From positions 1-64,000 of the forward strand of contig JARLHA010000060.1 in NCBI GenBank assembly GCA_031292485.1: a stretch of DNA of 64,000 nucleotides. Direction: 5' to 3'. A program made the position numbers and the translations under genes. The notes under the pieces are model-generated. The model worked only from the letters and a program-made list of their open reading frames with translations. It was not told where the DNA came from and made no database searches. The DNA is from Mucilaginibacter sp. (lineage in GTDB: Bacteria > Bacteroidota > Bacteroidia > Sphingobacteriales > Sphingobacteriaceae). Below, one piece after another: positions 8,092-16,746 of this stretch. Numbering within the stretch: the first letter of the stretch is position 1; every line of letters starts with the position of its first letter.

Positions 8092-9030
8092 TTACTTTTT
8101 GACTTTGTCAGCATGCATTTGGTTTAATGCCATTAATTCTTTCATGGTATGCTGCATGGCATCGGTTGACCCATCGAGGAAAATAACGTTGCCGGTAGAG
8201 TTCTCTGCAAAATGTTTGATGGATTCTGTCCACATGGTGAACAGGATAACCGAGGTATCCATATTGGCTTCTTTCATCTCTTTTGCCGCTACCGACATAC
8301 CCTTGGCCACTTCCTCGCGGAACAACGCAACACCCTGGCCGCGCAGCTGCGACGCCTGGCGCTCAGCTTCTGCGGATATCTTGATGGCATTGCCTTCGGC
8401 TTCTGCCGCTTTTGTTTTGGTAATCAGCAGGGCCTGGCCTTCATTTTCAGCGGCTGCCTTCAGGTTATTAGAGGCAACTACCTGGCTCATTGATTTCATG
8501 ATCACTTCATCAAAAGTAATGTCATTTAACTGGAGGTCCTGTAAGTGGTAACCCCAGCCTTCAAGCACCACATCCAGTTGCTCTTTTACGTGCTCCACTA
8601 TATCCCTTCTTAGTATCAATACTTCTGACTGGCGTTTTGTGGCTACAAAGGCCCGGATAGAACCCTCGACCGTGCGGATAAGCGCCTGCATCAGGTTACG
8701 GTCGTCAACAAACTTAAAGGCAACGTTTTTGATCGTCTCTTCCTGCTGGTCGAGTACCGAATATAGCAGCATCGCCTTAAAGTAAACATTGGCCTGGTCA
8801 AAAGTTACTGCCTGGAACTCAAGCTCGACCGAACGGTTTTGGATAGATATTTTTGAATAGATGCTTTCAATAAATGGCAACTTAAAATTAAGGCCGGGAG
8901 TTAAGATCCGGCGATACTTTCCAAAAATGGTAATTACTACGATAGTGCCCTGTTTTACAGACACAAACGACGAAAATAAAACCACCAGGATAATAAAAAT
9001 AAAAATTAAAGTGCCTATTTCAGGTGTCAT
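8092..9030 (-). CDS. SPFH/band 7 (stomatin-like) membrane protein
   Basis: 312 aa. One N-terminal TM helix (about 6-25) is followed by the SPFH domain (FGKYRRILTPGLNFKLPFIE onwards) and a long Ala/Glu-rich helix (about 195-250) that drives oligomer formation. Such proteins form membrane microdomain scaffolds, often with proteases. The next gene on the strand encodes a DUF922 putative protease, not the usual NfeD partner. A second, prohibitin-type SPFH protein is encoded at 41600. Confidence 0.85.
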   Translation of the reverse strand: MTPEIGTLIFIFIILVVLFSSFVSVKQGTIVVITIFGKYRRILTPGLNFKLPFIESIYSKISIQNRSVELEFQAVTFDQANVYFKAMLLYSVLDQQEETIKNVAFKFVDDRNLMQALIRTVEGSIRAFVATKRQSEVLILRRDIVEHVKEQLDVVLEGWGYHLQDLQLNDITFDEVIMKSMSQVVASNNLKAAAENEGQALLITKTKAAEAEGNAIKISAEAERQASQLRGQGVALFREEVAKGMSVAAKEMKEANMDTSVILFTMWTESIKHFAENSTGNVIFLDGSTDAMQHTMKELMALNQMHADKVKK

Positions 9031-9123
9031 AACGAATAGATTTATGGGTATAAATATAATGGTAATTATTGGTGTACTATTTGTTTTGTATAAAAAGCAT
9101 GAAATAAAAATGCGACCACCATT

Positions 9124-9312
9124 ATGAACTTAAAACGCACCTTCGGCGCTATACTTACAGTGTTAGGAATTATAGGCCTGATTTATACCGGCATAGGAAT
9201 CATTAACCATAGCGGCAACTATACCACACTTACTGTTGTTGGCGTTATTACCATTATATTCTTTTTCACAGGAATTAGTCTTGTCCGCACCACTAACGAT
9301 GATGCCAAGTAA
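9124..9312 (+). CDS. Small two-TM membrane protein
   Basis: A 62-aa protein with TM helices at about 7-27 and 37-55 separated by a short NHSGNYTT loop and ending in a charged tail (RTTNDDAK). It looks like one of the short hypothetical membrane proteins common in Sphingobacteriaceae. It is divergent from the SPFH gene (93-nt gap). No function can be assigned. Confidence 0.65.
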   Translation: MNLKRTFGAILTVLGIIGLIYTGIGIINHSGNYTTLTVVGVITIIFFFTGISLVRTTNDDAK

Positions 9313-9324
9313 TTTGTAGTAATG

Positions 9325-10449
9325 CTAGTATTTTACGCGCGATATTCTCCCATCGTCAGATATACTTAATCCAGGCTGCTCAAAATCGGTGGTGGTTAAC
9401 ATTTTTATACGGCTTGCAGCCTGGTTCAGGCTGTCGGGCGTTAAGCCGTTGTAATGTGATTGTATATTTGATAGTATCCAGCCATTTAAAAACTCTCCCT
9501 TTTTATTAAGGTAGACTTTTAACACGGGGGCCATGCCGCAAATACCCGCTACGCTAACGCACCTGTAGGTACAAAAGTTACCGAGGCTATAGGCAATCAG
9601 CCTGTTTTTGTAAAGCTCCATAGCCCGGCAAACATGCGGGCCGTTCCCCAATATAATATCTGCGCCCGCGTCAATGGCATTATGCGCAAAGGCATGTACA
9701 TCTCCGCGGTTTTCGGTAATAAATTTTTCATAGGTACATGGGATATGTTCATAGGCTGTGCCCTCGCCGCCGCCATGAAAAGATACGATCACAATATCGC
9801 ATTGCTGTTTTAAGTGCTGTATGATCTCTGCCGATTTCTTTAGGTTGAGCAGAGGCAACGTCTGCCCGTTTGGCGCAAAGGCGCAAAATCCATAGGTAAT
9901 GCCATTTATTTTAAAGATGGCCGAAGGTTTGCTGTTAAGCCCGCCATATTGAATGCCCAGGCTGTCAAGCACTTTCATTGTGCTTTTGCGGCCCCGTTCG
10001 TCAAAATCATTACTGTGGTTATTGGCAAGGCTCAGCACGTTAAACCCGGCCTGCTTTAATACGTTCCCATAGTTTACCGGCATCCTGAATAAAAAAGCGG
10101 GCTGCAACTGGTGAAGTTTAAAATAGGCCGGTGCGCCGGTATCTAATAAAGTTCCTTCAAGGTTACCGAAGGTGATATCGGCATTGTGCAATTCAACCAA
10201 AACATTTTTAAAACTATTTTTGGCGCTGTCGGCTGGTAAAGTCCGGCTGTCTGGGTATGAGGTGCCCAGCATAATATCACCGACAGCGGCTATACAAACA
10301 GAATCGGGAATAGCTTTTGGTTTTGGCGCAACAACAATGTGTTTAGTTTTAGGCCGAGAATGCTCAGTTTGCTTGTTCTCCGGTGCGTTTTGGCAGGAAG
10401 AAAAATATAAGGCCGTGGTAATTAATAATAATAGGTATCGTTTGCTCAT
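9325..10449 (-). CDS. CapA family lipoprotein (poly-gamma-glutamate synthesis-like)
   Basis: A 374-aa metallophosphatase-like CapA domain. Signatures in order are VGDIMLGTSYPD, NLEGTLLD, SLANNHSNDFDERG, VSFHGGGEG and NGPHVCRAMELY followed by SLGNF. The N-terminus MSKRYLLLL..FSSC is a lipoprotein signal with the lipobox Cys about residue 20. The start is ATG 10449; an upstream in-frame ATG at 10470 falls inside the terminator hairpin of the preceding gene. No other capsule genes are near, so its substrate is unclear. Confidence 0.85.
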   Translation of the reverse strand: MSKRYLLLLITTALYFSSCQNAPENKQTEHSRPKTKHIVVAPKPKAIPDSVCIAAVGDIMLGTSYPDSRTLPADSAKNSFKNVLVELHNADITFGNLEGTLLDTGAPAYFKLHQLQPAFLFRMPVNYGNVLKQAGFNVLSLANNHSNDFDERGRKSTMKVLDSLGIQYGGLNSKPSAIFKINGITYGFCAFAPNGQTLPLLNLKKSAEIIQHLKQQCDIVIVSFHGGGEGTAYEHIPCTYEKFITENRGDVHAFAHNAIDAGADIILGNGPHVCRAMELYKNRLIAYSLGNFCTYRCVSVAGICGMAPVLKVYLNKKGEFLNGWILSNIQSHYNGLTPDSLNQAASRIKMLTTTDFEQPGLSISDDGRISRVKY

Positions 10450-10455
10450 TCCAAA

Positions 10456-10487
10456 AAAAAATCCTCTCATAAATGAAAGGATTTTTT
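10456..10487 (-). terminator. Terminator of the NlpC/P60 gene
   Basis: A 15-bp stem with one mismatch (10456-10470 with 10473-10487) has A6/T6 at its base. It works in both directions but lies between the NlpC/P60 stop and the CapA start on the minus strand. Confidence 0.75.
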
Positions 10488-10505
10488 CTGAAATATAAAA
10501 TATTT

Positions 10506-11084
10506 TTAATTCTTGCTGTTATCGTCTTCCTGTTTTTGAAGCTCCGCTTTAAAAGAGTCAAGCATACGGCCTCCCCTGTAAAAATAACGTTTGTAATAAG
10601 CATCATCAAGGCTGCTGATCGCAACGCCTCTTGACGAGGCATGTGCAAACCGGTTATTGCCCAAATAGATGCCTACGTGTGAAATACGGCGGCTGTGTAT
10701 TTTAAAGAAAACCAGGTCGCCTTCCTGGAGGTCGTCTTTCCGCACAGGGCTAACCATACTGAAAATATCCCTTGAGCTGCGCTGAATGTCCATATTGAAC
10801 ACCTGGCTGTATAGTTCTTTGGTAAATGCTGAACAATCAATTCCGCGTCTTGAGCTTCCGCCAAAACGGTAAGGAGTGCCTATCCAATCATAAACAAAAT
10901 GGAAAAGTTTCATATTTGAAGTAGCAGAAAGCGCAACCCCCATAATTTGGGATAAATAATCTTTCGCTAAACTTTCCTGATCATCTGGATTTTTATTGTC
11001 TGCAGGGCTTGGACTCTCTTTTGTTTGTGCCTGGACGGCTAAAACGCTGAAAAATAGTGCAATAACGATAGTAATTTTCTTCAT
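10506..11084 (-). CDS. C40 family NlpC/P60 peptidase
   Basis: 192 aa with a signal peptide (cleaved after VLAVQAQ, about residue 20). The NlpC/P60 domain spans about 65-170. The catalytic Cys is in GIDCSAFTKELY, preceded by GTPYRFGGSSRRG, and the His is in RISHVGIYLGNNRFAHAS. It should cut gamma-D-Glu-diamino acid bonds in cell wall peptides in the periplasm. It has no SH3 or LysM targeting domain. The C-terminal tail is charged (KQEDDNSKN). Confidence 0.9.
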   Translation of the reverse strand: MKKITIVIALFFSVLAVQAQTKESPSPADNKNPDDQESLAKDYLSQIMGVALSATSNMKLFHFVYDWIGTPYRFGGSSRRGIDCSAFTKELYSQVFNMDIQRSSRDIFSMVSPVRKDDLQEGDLVFFKIHSRRISHVGIYLGNNRFAHASSRGVAISSLDDAYYKRYFYRGGRMLDSFKAELQKQEDDNSKN

Positions 11085-11467
11085 TTAACTTAAATTCTGT
11101 TGTTTATTAGGCCAACAAATGTTTATTAAATTGGACACCCTGTCTATTGTTGGGTACAAAACTATTTAAAATTTTGATAATTGCAATAAAAAGGTCATTT
11201 TTTTCCACAATTGTAACAAAGTGTTAATTAATTGAGGGTTTGAATAGATCACAACACCCTGTTTTATTTCGGTTTTTTTAATTTCACTGTAAGATTTGTC
11301 CACTTTTAACATAATTTAACTCTCTAATGGATCCTATTATTGCCTATTACGCAATAAATGAAAAAATAAGCATAAAACTCGTTAACAAATTCATCGCAGT
11401 TTCGATATTTTCAAGGATATAATTAGATTTGCGCTTTACTCGTAAAATTGATCGTTTAATATATTAC
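11085..11467. other. AT-rich divergent regulatory region
   Basis: 383 bases separate the NlpC/P60 gene from pdhA. No hidden reading frame is recognised. It is rich in T runs and TTAA words and contains the pdhA promoter candidate at its right end. Confidence 0.4.
11400..11431 (+). promoter_or_regulatory. Putative pdhA promoter
   Basis: TTTC (11400-11403), 20 nt, then TAGATTTG (11424-11431) fits the Bacteroidota sigma-ABfr pattern TTTG-N19-TAnnTTTG with one mismatch in the -33 box. Transcription would start near 11438, giving a leader of about 30 nt to the ATG at 11468. Confidence 0.5.
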
Positions 11468-12463
11468 ATGAGTTCAATCGAAATAAATAAAGACACCTAC
11501 CTGATGTGGTACGAGTCGATGCTTTTAATGCGCAAGTTTGAAGAGAAAGCAGGACAGTTATACGGACAGCAAAAAATCAGAGGCTTTTGCCATTTATACA
11601 TTGGGCAGGAAGCTGTACTGGCAGGCGCGATGTCTGTCATCAAACCGGAAGACAGTATGATTACCGCTTATCGCGATCATGCACATGCCATTGCCAAAGG
11701 CGTTAGCTGCAACGCTATTATGGCCGAACTTTATGGGAAAGCTACCGGCTGCTCCAAAGGTAAAGGTGGTTCTATGCACATGTTCAGCAAAGAACACCAC
11801 TTTTATGGTGGCCATGGCATTGTTGGCGGACAGATCCCGATGGGTGCCGGTGTGGCATTTGCTGAAAAATATAAAGGCACTGAGTTTGTAAACATCACCT
11901 ATATGGGTGATGGTGCTGTAAGGCAGGGGGCAATGACAGAAACCTTTAATATGGCTGCTCTGTGGAAACTGCCTGTAATTTTTGTTTGCGAAAACAATGG
12001 TTACGCTATGGGCACGTCCGTCGCACGTACTACGGCTGATACTGATATATATAAATTAGGCTTACCCTACGGTATCCCATCTGCTCCGGTTGACGGTATG
12101 GACCCGGCCGCCGTACACAAAGCAATGGATGAAGCGGTTCAGCGTGCACGTGCGGGTGAAGGACCTACCTTTTTGGAAATGCGTACTTACCGCTACAAGG
12201 GACATTCGATGTCTGACCCGCAAAAATACCGCACCAAAGACGAATTGGAAAGCTACAAAGCCAAGGACCCTATCGAACTGGTAAAACATACCATTATTTC
12301 GGAAGGCTATGCAGATGACAAATGGTTTGAAGAGATCGACGCGAAAGTGAAAGCCGAAGTGGAAGAATCCGTTAAGTTTTCGGAAGAATCGCCATGGCCT
12401 GAGGCATCGGAATTATATACTGATGTGTATGTTGAAAAAGATTACCCTTTTATAAAGAGCTAA
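11468..12463 (+). CDS. pdhA: Pyruvate dehydrogenase E1 component, alpha subunit
   Basis: 331 aa, the alpha chain of a heterotetrameric E1 that decarboxylates pyruvate with thiamine diphosphate. The ThDP motif runs from GDGAVRQGAMTE to NNGYAMGT. The phosphorylation-loop region YRYKGHSMSDPQKYR is present. ATG 11468 (MSSIEINKD) is chosen over an in-frame TTG at 11429, which overlaps the -7 element. The beta subunit gene is not adjacent; E2 follows 50 nt downstream. This split arrangement is common in Bacteroidota. Confidence 0.93.
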   Translation: MSSIEINKDTYLMWYESMLLMRKFEEKAGQLYGQQKIRGFCHLYIGQEAVLAGAMSVIKPEDSMITAYRDHAHAIAKGVSCNAIMAELYGKATGCSKGKGGSMHMFSKEHHFYGGHGIVGGQIPMGAGVAFAEKYKGTEFVNITYMGDGAVRQGAMTETFNMAALWKLPVIFVCENNGYAMGTSVARTTADTDIYKLGLPYGIPSAPVDGMDPAAVHKAMDEAVQRARAGEGPTFLEMRTYRYKGHSMSDPQKYRTKDELESYKAKDPIELVKHTIISEGYADDKWFEEIDAKVKAEVEESVKFSEESPWPEASELYTDVYVEKDYPFIKS

Positions 12464-12513
12464 TCATTACATTTAAACTGGATTTTAAAAATAACTACTG
12501 ATACATATAGTAT

Positions 12514-14160
12514 ATGGCCGAAGTAATTAAGATGCCGAAAATGAGCGATACCATGACTGAAGGGGTATTAGCAAAATGGCATAAAAAAGTTGGTGACAAG
12601 GTTAAATCCGGCGATGTGATGGCCGAGATAGAAACGGATAAAGCCACTATGGATTTTGAATCGTACCAGGACGGAACACTGCTTTATATTGGTGTTGAAG
12701 AAGGCAAAGCGGTTCCGGTGGATGCGTTGATAGCGATCATTGGCAAAGAAGGCGAAGATTATAAGGCTTTGCTTGAAGCCCCCCAACCCCCTAAAGGGGG
12801 AGCAGAAGAGGCGCCGGCAGCGCCGGCACCAGCCGCCGTTGAAGAGAAGAAACCGGCTGCCCCTGTTGAAGCAAAACCAAAAGTGGATTTGAGCAGTATC
12901 CCTGCCGTGGTTATCCGCATGCCCGCCCTTAGCGACACCATGACGGAGGGGGTGATCAATAAATGGAACTTTAAAGTTGGCGATAAAGTAAAATCAGATG
13001 ACGCACTGGCCGACGTGGAAACCGATAAGGCGACCATGGAAGTAGTTGGTTACGAAGAAGGCACCTTATTATACATAGGCCCTAAAGAGGGTGAAGCTGC
13101 ACCGGTAAATGGCATTATTGCTATTGTTGGCAAAGCCGGCACCGATATTACGCCTTTGTTGCAGGATAGCGCTGCCCCAGCTGCGCAGGCTGCACCCGAA
13201 AGCGCACCCGCTGCTGAGGCTATTGCTGAAGCCGAAAGCGATGGCCCATCTACTGCCGATGACAGCCGCATAAAAGCATCGCCGCTGGCACGTAAAATAG
13301 CAAAAGAAAAAGGCATCAACCTTAATGATGTAGAAGGCAGTGCTGAAGGCGGCCGTATTATTAAGAAAGATGTTGAAGAATATGTTCCGGCTGCCAAACC
13401 TGCTGCTGCTGCTGCACCTACCGCCGCTGTTCCGGCTGCTGCAAAACCTGCACCGGTTATTGCCAGCTATACAGGCGAAGAAAAATTTACCGAGAAACCG
13501 GTTAGCCAGATGCGCAAAGCCATCAGCCGCCGTTTATCTGAAAGCTTGTTTACCGCGCCGCATTTTTATGTCACCATGAGCATTGATATGGACCAGGCTA
13601 TCGCTGCCCGTACCCGCATCAACGAAGTGGCCCCGGTAAAAATATCATTCAACGATTTTGTATTGAAAGCCTGCGCCGTTGCCTTAAAACAACACCCGGC
13701 GATCAACTCCTCATTCCTGGGCGACAAGATCCGCTTTAACGAGCATGTGCACATAGGCGTGGCCGTAGCGGTTGATGAAGGCCTGCTGGTACCGGTGATT
13801 AAATATGCCGATGGTAAATCATTAAGCGCTATATCAGTTGAGGTGAAAGAATTTGCAGGCAAAGCCAAAGGTAAAAAACTGCAGCCAAACGAAATGGAAG
13901 GTTCAACCTTCACTATATCAAACTTAGGCATGTTTGGGGTTGACGAGTTTACCGCCATCATAAACACACCAAACGCCTGTATTTTGGCCGTTAGCGGCAT
14001 ACAACAAATACCTGTAGTTAAAAATGGCGCGGTAGTGCCGGGCAATGTAATGAAGGTTACCCTAAGCTGCGACCACCGCGTAGTTGACGGCGCTTCTGGT
14101 GCTGCCTTCCTGCAAACTTTAAAGTCAATGCTGGAAGAGCCGGTAAGATTGTTAATTTAA
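12514..14160 (+). CDS. pdhC: Pyruvate dehydrogenase E2 (dihydrolipoamide acetyltransferase)
   Basis: 548 aa. Two lipoyl domains have the swinging-arm lysine in ETDKATMDF (about residue 45) and ETDKATMEV (about 173). Both are followed by Ala/Pro linkers. The peripheral subunit-binding domain is at about 252-290 (KASPLARKIAKEKGI). The acetyltransferase domain is at 325-548 with the catalytic CDHRVVDGASG near the C-terminus. It transfers the acetyl group to CoA and forms the complex core. The first linker carries a palindromic repeat insertion (12778-12803). A terminator follows the stop. Confidence 0.94.
   Translation: MAEVIKMPKMSDTMTEGVLAKWHKKVGDKVKSGDVMAEIETDKATMDFESYQDGTLLYIGVEEGKAVPVDALIAIIGKEGEDYKALLEAPQPPKGGAEEAPAAPAPAAVEEKKPAAPVEAKPKVDLSSIPAVVIRMPALSDTMTEGVINKWNFKVGDKVKSDDALADVETDKATMEVVGYEEGTLLYIGPKEGEAAPVNGIIAIVGKAGTDITPLLQDSAAPAAQAAPESAPAAEAIAEAESDGPSTADDSRIKASPLARKIAKEKGINLNDVEGSAEGGRIIKKDVEEYVPAAKPAAAAAPTAAVPAAAKPAPVIASYTGEEKFTEKPVSQMRKAISRRLSESLFTAPHFYVTMSIDMDQAIAARTRINEVAPVKISFNDFVLKACAVALKQHPAINSSFLGDKIRFNEHVHIGVAVAVDEGLLVPVIKYADGKSLSAISVEVKEFAGKAKGKKLQPNEMEGSTFTISNLGMFGVDEFTAIINTPNACILAVSGIQQIPVVKNGAVVPGNVMKVTLSCDHRVVDGASGAAFLQTLKSMLEEPVRLLI
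12778..12803. repeat. Palindromic repeat lying in frame inside pdhC
   Basis: The sequence CCCCCAACCCCCTAAAGGGG with flanking G runs is a C5/G5 hairpin. It looks like the short palindromic intergenic repeats of Bacteroidota, and it resembles in design the secA-downstream element (28475-28560). Here it encodes APQPPKGGA between lipoyl domain 1 and the Ala/Pro linker, with no frame disruption. Confidence 0.6.
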
Positions 14161-14195
14161 TTTCGATTTCGGAATTAGAAGAGTTTATAATATTT

Positions 14196-14227
14196 AAGCG
14201 ATGGGTTTTAGAGCCTATCGCTTTTTT
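14196..14227 (+). terminator. Terminator of pdhC
   Basis: AAGCGATGGG (14196-14205) pairs with CCTATCGCTT (14214-14223), with one G-T pair and an 8-nt loop, and is followed by a T run. It sits 36 nt after the pdhC stop. The stem word resembles the palindrome at 55546. Confidence 0.8.
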
Positions 14228-14336
14228 ATTGCCTTTTTTCGCCCCGTATTTGCTTAAGAAATGCAGAAAGTGAATGACAACTGAGCAGAAGAATTGCAAG
14301 GGTTTATAACCATGCGGGATAACATAAAAGAAAGTA

Positions 14337-14364
14337 TTGGCGTGCGGTTTAAAATTTATCTTTG
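14337..14364 (+). promoter_or_regulatory. Putative promoter of the DinB-like gene
   Basis: TATCTTTG (14357-14364) is an exact TAnnTTTG -7 box, with TTG at 14337-14339 as a possible -33 box (17-nt spacer). This TTG is the upstream in-frame start codon of a longer reading frame, which argues for translation from ATG 14400 instead. Confidence 0.5.
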
Positions 14365-14399
14365 TCCAACATATAAATGCCAATTATCGTAAGCTTGAA

Positions 14400-14885
14400 A
14401 TGGAAATATCAACACAACTCAGTAACGATTTAACGGAAGTATTACAAGGTAACCCATGGTACGGCCCATCAGTTTATAAGATCATTGAACAGGTATGTTT
14501 TGAGGCGGCGTTTGAAAAGCCGCCCGGATCGGCTCATAGTATTGCTGGGATCCTGCTGCATATGATCTCCTGGACAGAGGAAGTGATCGACCGGTTAAAC
14601 GGTTTGCCATCGCAGGTGCCCTCCAGCGGAGATTGGCCGGATCCGGGAGCGCCCGACGAACAAAAATGGCAGAATTATGTCAGTGACCTGAAACTTGTTA
14701 ACGTAAATTTGATGGGTATTATCCAACACTTGCCCGAAGAGCAATGGGGCGATGTGGTTAGCGGAACTATTGAAAACGAACCGGGAACGACATTTGAGAC
14801 GCTTGTAAAAGGTTTGATACAGCATCACATTTATCACTCGGGGCAAGTTTCATTATTACTTAGGATTACACAGATAGGAGAATGA
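14400..14885 (+). CDS. DinB-like four-helix metal-binding protein
   Basis: 161 aa of the DinB/YfiT superfamily. The first His lies in a long helix (HSIAGILLHMISWTEE, about 46-61) and the second set in the last helix (QHHIYHSGQVSLLL, about 141-154). These are the usual metal-ligand positions. Such proteins include thiol transferases of low-molecular-weight thiol metabolism, but the substrate here cannot be told. ATG 14400 is chosen from the promoter position. Confidence 0.8.
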   Translation: MEISTQLSNDLTEVLQGNPWYGPSVYKIIEQVCFEAAFEKPPGSAHSIAGILLHMISWTEEVIDRLNGLPSQVPSSGDWPDPGAPDEQKWQNYVSDLKLVNVNLMGIIQHLPEEQWGDVVSGTIENEPGTTFETLVKGLIQHHIYHSGQVSLLLRITQIGE

Positions 14886-14886
14886 T

Positions 14887-14954
14887 TGCACCGATAATCA
14901 GTGTAATCAAAAAAGTAATCGGTGTAATCAACAACACAAAATCGGTGAAATCAT
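14887..14954. repeat. Tandem ATCGGTGTAATCA-type words
   Basis: Three imperfect copies of a 13-20 nt word (ATAATCAGTGTAATCA, GTAATCGGTGTAATCA, AAATCGGTGAAATCA) fill the space between the DinB-like and CoA-binding genes. It is one arm of the kind of word repeat seen elsewhere in the window; no partner arm is present here. Confidence 0.5.
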
Positions 14955-14959
14955 AAAAA

Positions 14960-15337
14960 ATGGAATCACAAAAAACAAATAAAAAGACTTTGGTTTTAGG
15001 TGCAACGCCTAACGAGGCCCGGTATGCCAACCTTGCCGCCAACCGCCTGGTGCGGAGCGGGCATAGCATTGTAAATGTTGGTATCAGAAAGGGCGAAGTT
15101 GCCGGCGTACCCATTGAACAACCTGGAACAATTTATTCAGATATTGATACCATCACTTTATATGTGGGGCCACAGCACCAGGAAACGTTATACGATTATA
15201 TCTTAAAAACCCATCCCAAAAGGATCATTTTTAACCCCGGAACGGAAAATCCGGAACTCCGGAAACTGGCTAATGAGCAGGGCATTGAAACGGAATATGC
15301 CTGTACGCTGGTTTTGCTTTCGATTGGGCAGTATTGA
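14960..15337 (+). CDS. CoA-binding domain protein
   Basis: 125 aa, a single CoA_binding_2 Rossmann domain. LVLGATPNEARYANLAANRL forms the nucleotide loop and first helix. Then come VNVGIRKGEVAGVP and the family block FNPGTENPELRKLANEQGIE. The protein is predicted to bind CoA or a nucleotide; no catalytic domain is attached. It follows the DinB-like gene on the same strand after 74 nt. Confidence 0.85.
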   Translation: MESQKTNKKTLVLGATPNEARYANLAANRLVRSGHSIVNVGIRKGEVAGVPIEQPGTIYSDIDTITLYVGPQHQETLYDYILKTHPKRIIFNPGTENPELRKLANEQGIETEYACTLVLLSIGQY

Positions 15338-15397
15338 GCAAATAGACTCTCCAAATCTTGCCCAAGGTTTAAGTTAACCAGCAAAAATAACTACGCT

Positions 15398-15537
15398 CAT
15401 TGCGAGGAACGAAGCAATCTCTGCAACAGACAATCAGTAAAATGGATTATATGGGTTTCCGGCGTGTGGCTGATAGGTCACCCGGAGATTTTGGTGTCGG
15501 ATTAGCGCGTGTAGAGATTGCTTCGTTCCTCGCAATG
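15398..15537. repeat. BIME/MITE-like element with perfect 25-bp inverted ends
   Basis: CATTGCGAGGAACGAAGCAATCTCT (arm 15398-15422) is perfectly mirrored at 15513-15537 with a 90-nt centre. The word CATTGCGAGGAACGAAGCAA is a familiar dispersed repeat of Bacteroidota genomes. The element separates two convergent genes and contains no credible gene. Confidence 0.85.
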
Positions 15538-15568
15538 TGCGGGGCGGCAGACTTTTCCTATGCGATAT

Positions 15569-16543
15569 TTATACGGAACTGGTTAATCTTTCACAGATTT
15601 CCTTAATAGAAGTGCTTATCGGCTTAAAATCAATGCCGATAGCTTTTTTGATTTTAGAATTGTCGTAATCGCGGGTAATACTGGCAGCCTGTGCCGAAAC
15701 TTTGTCTATTGCAGGCTCCCCGCCGGTTAGTACAGCTGCTAATGCTGCGCCCCGCCAGGCAAAGCCCATTATCAACGCGTTGGCAGGTATCGTCGGTGGT
15801 TTAATACCAAAACCATCTGCTATTTCGGTGGTGAGTTGTTTATAGTTCCGGTTTTCCGCGCTGACTATGTAACGCTCGCCACTTATCTTGGTGTTCATCA
15901 GTGCGATCATACTTTGAGCTACATCTTCCACGTCAACAAATCCGCAGCTGCCTGTTGTGTAAAATTTCAGGCCTTTCCTTACGGTTTCAAAAAGTTGTCC
16001 GCTGCCTTTAATGCCGGCATTAGCGCCGATAATGATTGAAGGGTTTACGATCACCGCATGCAGACCTTCGGCAATACCGCGCCAAACTTCCATTTCACTC
16101 TCCAGCTTGGATATAGCATATCCATCGTCTTCCCTGTCAAGGTCAAGGTTGTGGTTTTCTGTCACCAAATCTCCGGGCTTGCCCAGGCCGATCGCCGCTA
16201 CAGAGCTTACATGTACCAGCCGGGTCTTTTTCTGCATGCATAAGTTAACCAAATTGGCGGTTCCCGCGATGTTGGTTTTTATCATCGGTTTTTTATCTGC
16301 CCGCTTCAGCGACACCCACGCTGCGCAATGATAAACCTGTGTTACATCTTTTAACGCTTCTTCAAGGGCAAAAATATCCAGCAGATCAGCATTCACCCAC
16401 TCAATAAGGGCTTCAAAAGGAAACAAAATCGCAGGAATTGTAGATGAAGTACGCTTGGTACACCGGAAACGATTACCTTGTTTTGCCAGCTGCAAAGCCA
16501 GTTCCGAACCTAAAAACCCAGTCGCCCCGGTAACTAAAACCAT
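15569..16543 (-). CDS. NAD-dependent epimerase/dehydratase (extended SDR)
   Basis: 324 aa with the N-terminal cofactor loop VTGATGFLGSELA, the strand after it VNADLLD, HCAAWVSL, HVSSVAAIG and the catalytic YAISK at about residues 142-146. It resembles dihydroflavonol-4-reductase-like proteins. The substrate is unknown. On the minus strand TACATTTG (16570-16577) is an exact -7 box about 27 nt before the ATG. Confidence 0.87.
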   Translation of the reverse strand: MVLVTGATGFLGSELALQLAKQGNRFRCTKRTSSTIPAILFPFEALIEWVNADLLDIFALEEALKDVTQVYHCAAWVSLKRADKKPMIKTNIAGTANLVNLCMQKKTRLVHVSSVAAIGLGKPGDLVTENHNLDLDREDDGYAISKLESEMEVWRGIAEGLHAVIVNPSIIIGANAGIKGSGQLFETVRKGLKFYTTGSCGFVDVEDVAQSMIALMNTKISGERYIVSAENRNYKQLTTEIADGFGIKPPTIPANALIMGFAWRGAALAAVLTGGEPAIDKVSAQAASITRDYDNSKIKKAIGIDFKPISTSIKEICERLTSSV

Positions 16544-16581
16544 TTATGTTGTACACGTTTGTGGAATTGCAAATGTAATGA

Positions 16582-16745
16582 TTTGCAGATGTGCAGATAT
16601 GCAGATATGCAGATTTTTTGTGCAACTGATAATTGGATCCAGCTTTATTGACAAAGGAAACAACCAAATGTGTATATGTTCAGATTTTTGTCGGCACGGG
16701 TATTAAAAAATCTGCACATTTGCACATCTGAAATTTGCACATAGA
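16582..16745. repeat. Paired GCACAT/ATGTGC word repeat, copy 1
   Basis: The left arm (16582-16612) is made of TTTGCAGATGTGCAGATATG words. The right arm (16709-16744) is their complement (TCTGCACATTTGCACATCTG). The arms could pair across about 100 nt. Related pairs lie at 22917-23070 and 45737-45912. Confidence 0.7.
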
Positions 16746-16746
16746 A

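Noticed and set aside
11468..14160. Broken pyruvate dehydrogenase operon lacking the beta subunit
   Set aside because: In many Bacteroidota the E1-beta gene lies elsewhere; spacing and sequences here show no deletion scar.
15400..15606. 68-codon plus-strand frame
   Set aside because: It is translated repeat DNA (the 25-bp inverted arms) with no family resemblance.
16582..16745. Possible CRISPR-like array of GCACAT words
   Set aside because: The words are 7-10 nt, not spaced by unique sequence of constant length, and face opposite ways in the two arms.
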